Origin: an uncultured Flavobacteriales bacterium
Lineage (GTDB): Bacteria > Bacteroidota > Bacteroidia > Flavobacteriales_D > Crocinitomicaceae
NCBI GenBank assembly: GCA_903939755.1
Contig: CAJAII010000052.1
Coordinates: 1 to 64,000 of the forward strand
DNA length: 64,000 bases
Direction of reading: 5' to 3'
Positions 59,201-64,000 of this stretch are shown here, piece after piece. The translations under genes were made by a program, and so were the position numbers. Position 1 is the stretch's first letter, and every line of letters starts with the position of its first letter. A model generated the notes under the pieces. The model ran no database searches and had not been told where the DNA came from. It saw only the letters and a program-made list of their open reading frames with translations.

Positions 59201-60636
59201 ATTAATTGTAATTGTGGAACAATACAATTATTATAAATGATAGTTGTAGAAGCTGAAATCGTACCACAGTTATTGAGCGCTTCAACTCGAATTGTATTGC
59301 TTCCGGCATTCAATAGTAAATTACTTTGAATTTGTCCGGTGGATGGATTAAACGTAAAATTACTTATGCTTGTATTATTTACAAATAATGAAATCTCTTG
59401 TCTATTAGAAATATTTTGGACAATCGCAGAAAACACATAGCTAGGAGATGTTACGGTGATATCTCTCGAACTTGGGTTGGTAATGATTATCGTAGGATTT
59501 ACACATGGATTATAATTCACTGTGATGGATTTTACATCTTTACCACAATTGTTTTGAGCGGTAATAGTAAATGTATTGGCACCTGGAATTAAGGATACAT
59601 TCGCTTGTATTTTATTTTGATTAATTAAATTAAAAGGAATGTTAACCCCATTTTGGTTGATTATTGTTATTTCATTCGCGTTATTAACGTTTGAAATGTT
59701 CGCTTCTAGGAGGTAGGTATTATTGTTTCCAGTTACAGCATTTTGTGAAACGGTAATAACTGGCTTTGGACATGCGGTATTATAGTTATTAATGTTGTTA
59801 GAGGTGTTTGTGTTTGTCGTTTCGTCATTGCTATTTGTACTTTCATTTGTCCTGAATCTAAATTGAATGTAAAAAGAGGTGTAGTGATAACGATCATTCT
59901 TTGCGCGTGGACTTGTAGAAATATAACCATCAAAGTTATCCGCTAGGGTAAAGGTGGTTTTATGTTCGATTCCAATTGAAACGCGTTTTCCTACTTGATA
60001 ACCCAGTCCAATGCCGAGGCTTGGCATAAAATTAACCTTGTATTTATCACTGCTTCCATCTAGGGGGGCATCAAAAATACCATCTAGGGTATTTTCAATC
60101 ATACTGGAGTTTAGCTCTCCATTGTTTAATAAGTCGTCATAAGCATAGTCACCAAATTCGTTTTTTAAATCACCGTATGTTTGATTCCATGTTAATCCAA
60201 CTCCACCAAAAATGTAAGGGTCTAGTCCTGTCCGTTCACGGAGTTTATTGGCATGAATGGCTAACTCAAGTGCTAAGCGATGCACATCAGCTTGAAAATT
60301 ATTGACAGAAAACCCTAAAGAATCTTTATAGCTAGTTAATGCTCCGCCGGAATAATTAACCAAAGAGGTGGTGTCGAAATCTTGTCCATACCAATATCCT
60401 CTTAGGTACCTTCCTCGAAGATCAAAACTTAGGATTTTTCCGTAATCGTAATTATAAGACTTGCCTAATGTGAATCCCCACCCAGCAGAAGTTTGGTTTT
60501 TTACATCCGTTGAATTCCATGTGGCGCCAACATTAAATCCCAAAAACCATTTGGACGTATGATCATAATCAACGCGCTGTGAATAGGCATTTAGAAAGTA
60601 GCAAGCTATAATAATTGTTAGGTATATTTTACGCAT
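56203..60636 (-). CDS. Outer-membrane barrel fused to twelve Ig-like modules and a Pro/Lys repeat tail
   Basis: 1477 residues. A signal peptide (MRKIYLTIIIACYFLNAYSQ) is followed by an eight-strand-like barrel (about 25-265: WFLGFNVGATWN, GWGFTLGKSYNYD, YIFGGVGLTWN, LGIGLGYQVGKRVSIGIEHKTTF, YTSFYIQFRFR). Then come twelve ~85-90-residue Ig-like modules, each with N-x-CG near the end and a closing Cys. Modules 4-7 and 8-11 are tandem copies of one four-module block. The tail consists of KPNPVTPEPV/KPKPVTPEPV repeats ending KEKGGGK. No T9SS sorting domain is present, so the C-terminal region may be exported through the barrel or lie in the periplasm. Function unknown; adhesin or wall-linking roles are possible. 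Confidence 0.8.
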   Translation of the reverse strand: MRKIYLTIIIACYFLNAYSQRVDYDHTSKWFLGFNVGATWNSTDVKNQTSAGWGFTLGKSYNYDYGKILSFDLRGRYLRGYWYGQDFDTTSLVNYSGGALTSYKDSLGFSVNNFQADVHRLALELAIHANKLRERTGLDPYIFGGVGLTWNQTYGDLKNEFGDYAYDDLLNNGELNSSMIENTLDGIFDAPLDGSSDKYKVNFMPSLGIGLGYQVGKRVSIGIEHKTTFTLADNFDGYISTSPRAKNDRYHYTSFYIQFRFRTNESTNSNDETTNTNTSNNINNYNTACPKPVITVSQNAVTGNNNTYLLEANISNVNNANEITIINQNGVNIPFNLINQNKIQANVSLIPGANTFTITAQNNCGKDVKSITVNYNPCVNPTIIITNPSSRDITVTSPSYVFSAIVQNISNRQEISLFVNNTSISNFTFNPSTGQIQSNLLLNAGSNTIRVEALNNCGTISASTTIIYNNCIVPQLQLINPSASGSTVSTSAINIKVNATGFMNRNEFTILHNGVQILNYSMNNNVLDIPLQLSLGLNTITINGTNLCGSDATSFTVTYQNCVAPIISLITPANNISTTITGAYRCRMKVENSQQNNIKVMLNNQQINNFTYNAATKILEASLTLTAGANTIVISASNPCGTDVETVYINNENCKSPTVVINGTNNATVVNSSYTWTAQIQNITNAQGISVSQNGNPINFDYSNGIVTCFSTLQLGNNTFLVSASNGCGRDSKSLTVQFIKCEQPSVSINGESGSTVTSAVYLLSANVINMASPQGLTLTFNGTPINNFTYLNNQLSANINLNLGKNTFVLSAINACGNSTETFIIYYNQCNAPVVTLSADLPNNSFTEATNITLNASITNYTNQTVIQVTKNGAVVSGYTNNNGQISGTINLPLGITTFIVNASNQCGQDTKTYVINRCKIPTISLITPATNTSSTLTEAFQFRMKVENSEQNNINLMLNNQQISNFTYNAATKIVEASLTLIAGANTIVINASNPCGTDVETVFINNGNCKAPTVVINGTNNSTIVNPSYTWTAQIQNIANAQGLSVSQNGNPINFDYSNGLITCFSTLQLGGNLFVVNAANECGRDSKNLTVQLIKCEQPSVSINGESGSTVTSSVYLLSANVINMASAQGITLTFNGTPMNNFTYLNNELSANITLIPGENTFVLSALNACGNGTETFIIYYNQCDAPTVALSANLPNNSITEATSITLNASITNYTNQTVIQVTKNGNILSGYTNNNGQISGTINLQLGITTLIVTASNQCGQDTKTYVINRCKSPTISLITPNNNQTNSTTSNYFIQLNLANVDNINMVNVTQNGIVLTNLTLSTTILGGQVTLQPGTNKFLVTVNTTCGIVTKSFEIFYSQQNNGTIIPPNESGNNGDEKSIEPITPVKPNPVTPEPVKPKPVTPEPVKPNPVSPEPVKPKPVTPEPVKPNPVTPEPVKPKPVTPEPVSPEPVKPIKPPVPIPKEKGGGK
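56262..56459 (-). repeat. 60-bp tandem repeat coding the Pro/Lys-rich tail
   Basis: Roughly three and a third copies of an exact 60-bp period, with a half-period of 30 bp. They encode VKPNPVTPEP and VKPKPVTPEP units. Copies differ by single bases (for example VSPEP for VTPEP). Such tails are usually extended, and in cell-wall-associated proteins they cross peptidoglycan. Confidence 0.9.
56801..57874 (-). repeat. Four-module block, copy B (period 1074 bp)
   Basis: Encodes modules 8-11 of the barrel/Ig protein, 358 codons. The same landmarks (TTACAT before the INRC codons, the GESGST codons, the NNGQISGTIN codons) recur exactly 1074 bases away in copy A, with scattered substitutions. Confidence 0.85.
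57875..58948 (-). repeat. Four-module block, copy A (period 1074 bp)
   Basis: Encodes modules 4-7, the upstream copy in reading direction. It aligns with copy B without visible indels, which suggests a fairly recent in-frame tandem duplication. Confidence 0.85.
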
Positions 60637-60758
60637 AAAGTCTAGTTTTATTTATATTCGTGTTTTACAAGCTAAATTAATGCCAAATTAGAAATAAAAA
60701 GAGGCGGTTTTTACTTTTTGTTATTTATTATAAATAGAATTAAAACACTTTGTTATAA

Positions 60759-61586
60759 ATGTATAAGTACTATAATAAAATCCTTTTTCTCTTTTCTATA
60801 TTTTTTTCAAATCAAGTTAATAGTCAGTCATTTAGTGTTAATTTAAGTCCACAAACGGACACCATTTGTGATCTTGAATCACTTTCTTTCACTGCAAATG
60901 TACAGAATTGCCCTTCGATTTCCTTGGTTTCTTGGCTATTAAATGGCTTCGTTGTTAATTCTGAGAATAATTTGGTTTTTGACACAACCGGATTCCAACA
61001 AGGAGATGTATTGGAAGTTCAGGTGACTTGTCAGTATGGCATCGATTCTACCATTGTGCTGTCTACCAGCACGATGCCCATAGCTGTAAATAGTTTTGTC
61101 TTAGACGCTGGTTCAGATCTCTATATTGATTCTGGTACGACCATACAATTTCAATCCGTTTCAAGCGCCAATAATTTTCTATGGTCGCCAGGGTTTTTAG
61201 TTTCAAACCCGACAATTCTTCAGCCAAGTACTTCTCCAAAAGAAACCACTACTTACATGCTAAAAGGCACGCTTAATGGCTGCGAAAAATTAGATTATGT
61301 GACTGTATTTGTAAAAGGAAGCTTTAAAATTCCCAATACGTTTTCTCCCAATGGAGATGGGAAGAATGATGTTTGGCAAATCCCAAACATAGATGATTAT
61401 CCAGCCAATGAAATGGTAATAATGAATCGTTTTGGCTTTGAGCTTTACAAATCTAGCCCCTATAACTTTACGAATGCTTGGACGGGACTATACAATGATC
61501 GCGAATTACCAGAAGGGGTTTATTTTTATATTTTGAACTTAGGGGATTTAGGCGTGAAAAAAGGAACTATTACAATTATTAGATAA
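60759..61586 (+). CDS. Secreted protein with T9SS type B C-terminal sorting domain
   Basis: 275 residues. Signal peptide (MYKYYNKILFLFSIFFSNQVNSQ), then two Ig-like modules (LSPQTDTICDLESLSF, LDAGSDLYIDSGTTIQFQ, LWSPGFLVSNP) and the ~85-residue type B domain from about 193 (FSPNGDGKNDVW, MNRFGFELYK, WTGLYNDRELPEGVYFYI). It should be carried by the type IX system. The next gene is a PorP/SprF protein whose ATG overlaps its TAA (TAATG), the usual pairing for type B cargo. No enzyme domain is seen. Confidence 0.9.
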   Translation: MYKYYNKILFLFSIFFSNQVNSQSFSVNLSPQTDTICDLESLSFTANVQNCPSISLVSWLLNGFVVNSENNLVFDTTGFQQGDVLEVQVTCQYGIDSTIVLSTSTMPIAVNSFVLDAGSDLYIDSGTTIQFQSVSSANNFLWSPGFLVSNPTILQPSTSPKETTTYMLKGTLNGCEKLDYVTVFVKGSFKIPNTFSPNGDGKNDVWQIPNIDDYPANEMVIMNRFGFELYKSSPYNFTNAWTGLYNDRELPEGVYFYILNLGDLGVKKGTITIIR

Positions 61587-62509
61587 TGAGACGTTTGAAA
61601 ACCTTTTTTCTTTTTTTACTCAGCACTTTTTATTCCGTTGCGCAGATGACGCCTAATTCGACTGCGTTTTTTATGAATTGGGGCGGAATAAACCCCGCGC
61701 ATCATGGATTAAATGAACATGCGGAACTTTTCACTGCATTCAAGGCCCAATGGGTTGGATTCGAAGGAGCTCCAAAAACAACCAATGCTACCTTGTCTTT
61801 GCCGTTTAATAATCGAAAAAGTGACGCGGCTATGTTCGGAATGGGCGTAACATTATTAAATGAAAATATTGCGTCATTTTCAAATACAAGCCTTCAGGTT
61901 GCCGGTTCGGTGAATATCCAAGTAAAAAACGAAGATAGAATTAGCTTAGGAATTGGGATTGGTGCTGTTCAAGTAGGTTATAACGCTGATTTAGTTAGCA
62001 CCTTTGAGCAAGAAAACAATATCCAACGATTTTCCTCCAGCTTTTTACCCCAATTTACTGCTGGAATAGCGTTTAAAGCCAAGTCTTATATTGTTGGATT
62101 AGCGATAGATGATATTGGCGCAAAAAATTGGGTTTCTATTGGTAATTCCTCGTCCTTTCGTACCCAATATTCTGTATACGGGCGTTATTTACTTCCTTTA
62201 AATCCTAATTGGACCTTGGTGCCTTCCCTGCGAATTTCGGAAGTGTTTTTTACGCCCGTACTATACGATGTTATGCTCAAATTGAATTATGCGGATGTTG
62301 TAAATTTATTTGTTGGAACGCCTTCCATGAAGGGGATACAATTTGGAATTGGTGGCAAGATAAAAAAAGTCTTTATTCTTAATTATTTATTTGAGTATGG
62401 CTTCTCTCCATTAGCACAAGTAAATATGAATAGTCATTCGATTGGAGTAAAAATTAAACTGAACACTCGAAATCAATTTATTAAGAATGCAATGTTACTC
62501 ATGGATTAA
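61586..62509 (+). CDS. PorP/SprF family type IX secretion membrane protein
   Basis: 307 residues. A signal peptide (MRRLKTFFLFLLSTFYSVAQ) precedes the family's opening FFMNWGGINPAHHGLNEHAEL and AFKAQWVGFEGAPKTTNATLSLPF, then a barrel. SprF is needed for surface delivery of SprB, and PorP-like proteins are linked to type B cargo and outer-membrane attachment. The one-base overlap with the type B gene indicates that this pair works together. It also begins an interval leading to the initiator tRNA. Confidence 0.93.
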   Translation: MRRLKTFFLFLLSTFYSVAQMTPNSTAFFMNWGGINPAHHGLNEHAELFTAFKAQWVGFEGAPKTTNATLSLPFNNRKSDAAMFGMGVTLLNENIASFSNTSLQVAGSVNIQVKNEDRISLGIGIGAVQVGYNADLVSTFEQENNIQRFSSSFLPQFTAGIAFKAKSYIVGLAIDDIGAKNWVSIGNSSSFRTQYSVYGRYLLPLNPNWTLVPSLRISEVFFTPVLYDVMLKLNYADVVNLFVGTPSMKGIQFGIGGKIKKVFILNYLFEYGFSPLAQVNMNSHSIGVKIKLNTRNQFIKNAMLLMD

Positions 62510-62532
62510 TTAGGAGATTTAAATATTGTATG

Positions 62533-62540
62533 TATCTTTG
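62533..62540 (+). promoter_or_regulatory. -7 box upstream of the initiator tRNA and tRNA-like element
   Basis: TATCTTTG is an exact TAnnTTTG. A transcript starting near 62545 would include the tRNA-like element and then the tRNA. The -33 element is not evident. Confidence 0.45.
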
Positions 62541-62580
62541 CCAAACGCAATTTGATTATTAAATTATAATTAAGATATAT

Positions 62581-62634
62581 TGCGGGGTGAGTCCTGAAGT
62601 TTCGGGAGTAGCTCGTCGGATGGAAAACCCGACA
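62581..62634 (+). other. tRNA-like partial copy of the initiator tRNA (5' two thirds)
   Basis: TGCGGGGTG at 62581-62589 equals the acceptor 5' strand of the true tRNA, and GTAGCTCGTCGG at 62608-62619 equals its D-arm 3' side and anticodon stem; CCCGA follows. The D region is enlarged by a hairpin TCCTGA-AGTT-TCGGGA (62592-62607). The anticodon-loop equivalent reads TGGAAAA. T-arm and acceptor 3' strand are missing, so it cannot be a working tRNA. The preceding flank (GATATAT) also resembles that of the real gene. Confidence 0.6.
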
Positions 62635-62665
62635 AAGAAATTAAAATAAAGCAATATAGAGATAT

Positions 62666-62738
<73 letters not shown>

Positions 62739-62740
62739 CT

Positions 62741-62785
62741 AAAAAGAAAAGCGCAGTTACGAAAGTGACGGCGCTTTTTCTTTTT
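62741..62785 (+). terminator. Intrinsic terminator after the tRNA
   Basis: AAAAAGAAAAGCGC (62741-62754) pairs with GCGCTTTTTCTTTTT (62771-62785), extended by GTTAC-GAAA-GTGAC, a GNRA-capped hairpin. The T-rich 3' arm is the release tract. It may act in both directions. The remaining part of the gap to 62928 holds a weak inverted repeat (TCTCGC 62805-62810 / GCGAGA 62850-62855) and no gene. Confidence 0.8.
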
Positions 62786-62927
62786 ACCTCGCTCTCAAAC
62801 TCTTTCTCGCTCTTGTATTTGCGCTTTTCTTTCAGACTAAGCGTGAAGTGCGAGAGATTAGATCCAAATAAAAATATGAAACAGTAATTCAGACTAAACT
62901 TCCCCTTGATTTTTGTATTTTCGATAT

Positions 62928-63518
62928 GTGAAATTGTTATTATTCCCTTTGTTCCTTCTATTAACCTTATCCGTAACCGCTCAATCCGAATGGACGATTG
63001 TTTTGTCGACTAAAATTCCTGATGCGCGCTTAGGAAAATGGACTAGAGGAGATTACACGATTTTGGTTAACCTAGATTCTATTTCTACGCATTTTCGAAG
63101 ATGTCAACAACGCATCACAAGATCGCTGGATTATTATAAAGATAAAGATTCAAACTTAGCGAACTATTTCCGGGATACTCAAAACAGGTATGGCAGGGCC
63201 GCTACACAATTGGAACAGGCTGCAAACGGATTCGATTTAAAACCTTTGGTTATTTATGAAGGAGTTGAGAATGCCAATCGAAATTTAGAAGATTGCAGAA
63301 TACTTGAAAGTTACCTCAAGAATTTGGTGGAACAAGGGAAAGCACTTGTTTACTTCAAAGGTGAGCGCATTTATTCATTATGTTGTACTTCTGAACTGAT
63401 CAATCAAGGCCGCCTTGAAACGGTTCAGGATATTTTGAATCACGGGTATGAAATAAGAACTTTTTATGAGGACCCGGATAATTCCCTTTTCATTGATTAC
63501 AGCATCATGGGTTGGTAA
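62928..63518 (+). CDS. Secreted protein of unknown function
   Basis: 196 residues from GTG 62928, giving MKLLLFPLFLLLTLSVTAQ as signal peptide; a TTG at 62913 is an alternative that places five residues before it. The mature part has a mostly helical central segment (RCQQRITRSLDYYKDKDSNLANYFRDTQ split) with several Cys: one near 51, one near 123 and a CC pair near 153 (SLCCTSEL). I do not recognise a family. The end (DPDNSLFIDYSIMGW) is aromatic. Confidence 0.7.
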   Translation: MKLLLFPLFLLLTLSVTAQSEWTIVLSTKIPDARLGKWTRGDYTILVNLDSISTHFRRCQQRITRSLDYYKDKDSNLANYFRDTQNRYGRAATQLEQAANGFDLKPLVIYEGVENANRNLEDCRILESYLKNLVEQGKALVYFKGERIYSLCCTSELINQGRLETVQDILNHGYEIRTFYEDPDNSLFIDYSIMGW

Positions 63519-63611
63519 TTTACGCAATAAAGAAATCACTAACTTCGTGCGAAACTGAACAAGATCAATTGTTATATGTTTAACAAAAAATTAAAATGTA
63601 AAAAAAGGTTC

Positions 63612-63823
63612 ATGAAAAATTCCCTCTTTCTGTTGTAATTACCCTTTCAATTCACTCTGTTTTCTCAAGTTGATAATACTATGTAAGGGGGTATTAAATT
63701 GCTAATTCCCCAAGTTTTCAATTTGCCAGCATAGATATTATAACCGGACAAGTAACTACAATTAGCGCTGCTGTTTTAAGCTACTCGGTTAATTCAACAG
63801 GAGCTGCTTTAAATCCACCATAA
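63612..63823 (+). pseudogene. Decayed short gene remnant
   Basis: The 63519-63852 gap has no intact gene. ATG at 63612 opens MKNSLFLL, then TAA, then in the same frame LPFQFTLFSQVDNTM, which together look like a signal peptide broken by a stop. A shifted frame then reads FASIDIITGQVTTIS and SYSVNSTGAALNPP before TAA at 63821. The pieces resemble a secreted protein destroyed by stops and frameshifts. Short length makes this uncertain. Confidence 0.3.
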
Positions 63824-63852
63824 AATGATCTTGTGATTTTAGATAATTTTTT

Positions 63853-64000
63853 TTACAAATTAAATCTCTTTTTAAATGTCTCAAAGTTTTTTAATACCTC
63901 TGTGCTTGTTAAAGTTCGGTTGTAAATATTGACTTGTGCGACATTACCTGAAAATTCATCGGCTTGAGACCATTTAGACCATCTACCACATATTCTCATG
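63853..64000 (-). CDS. C-terminal end of a LamG/concanavalin A-like surface protein (cut by right edge)
   Basis: On the minus strand a frame open at the window edge ends with TAA at 63855-63853. Its last residues read FSGNVAQVNIYNRTLTSTEVLKNF followed after a few residues by KKRFNL. The pattern G-x-(I/V)-A-x-(V)-x-I-Y-N-R-x-L-(T/S)-x-x-E-(V/I)-x-x-N-(F/Y) is the hallmark end of LamG-like jelly-roll domains in Bacteroidota. The ATG at 63999 is internal and probably not the start. Confidence 0.6.
   Translation of the reverse strand, partial: MRICGRWSKWSQADEFSGNVAQVNIYNRTLTSTEVLKNFETFKKRFNL

Overview
The window reads as chromosome of an AT-rich Bacteroidota, most likely Flavobacteriales-like. 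Support comes from the giant T9SS/gliding protein SprA, two proteins with the type B (gliding-associated) T9SS C-terminal sorting domain, a PorP/SprF protein, an HU-CCDC81/SPOR protein, a two-gene MetH, weak ribosome binding sites with several TTG/GTG starts, and the Bacteroidota -7 promoter box TAnnTTTG. No phage, insertion sequence or CRISPR array was seen. Both window edges cut genes.

Layout. 1-8032 is a minus-strand run: a secreted protein cut by the left edge, a C1 peptidase, a SPOR protein, KdsB and two paralogous TonB-dependent receptors. 8084-16971 is plus strand: DprA, a SAM-I riboswitch driving the split cobalamin-dependent methionine synthase, and a PKD-repeat T9SS substrate. 16957-18333 is minus: RuvC, a small channel-like membrane protein and RNase HI. 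18348-23615 is plus: a flippase-like membrane protein and GT2 glycosyltransferase, a low-molecular-weight phosphatase, an RsmI-like methylase and urocanate hydratase. 23612-26702 is minus: a DUF4421-like barrel and oligopeptidase B. 26790-35597 is plus: a methyltransferase, a dihaem peroxidase, a SUFU-domain protein, a frame-broken EamA transporter, an S9 peptidase, MsrA, a SOUL protein and an aldehyde dehydrogenase. 35594-37507 is minus: a NifU-C domain protein, an Mrp ATPase and a lipoprotein. 37553-53846 is plus: DUF423, the 2-oxoglutarate dehydrogenase E1 and E2 genes, malic enzyme, RuvA, SprA, a GNAT protein and a PI-PLC-like protein. 53895-60636 is minus: a PpiD-like foldase and a 1477-residue barrel plus Ig-repeat protein. 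60759-64000 is mostly plus: a type B sorted protein, PorP/SprF, initiator tRNA-Met preceded by a tRNA-like partial copy, an unknown secreted protein, a decayed fragment, and the end of a LamG-like gene on the minus strand.

How genes work together. Envelope biogenesis dominates: SprA is the T9SS outer-membrane channel, the 13204 and 60759 genes make its type B substrates, and 61586 is the PorP/SprF partner class used for type B anchoring. A PpiD-like chaperone would fold exported barrels, and KdsB supplies CMP-KDO. Central metabolism is represented by the 2-oxoglutarate dehydrogenase genes and malic enzyme, and DNA processing by DprA, RuvA, RuvC and RNase HI.

Most worth a second look: the tRNA-like partial duplicate just upstream of the initiator tRNA; the barrel/Ig protein with an exact 1074-bp-period tandem duplication of a four-module block and a 60-bp-period Pro/Lys tail; the EamA gene interrupted at a run of eight T; the mutually exclusive helix in the SAM riboswitch; and promoters whose -7 box sits 3-4 bases from the start codon, implying leaderless mRNAs.
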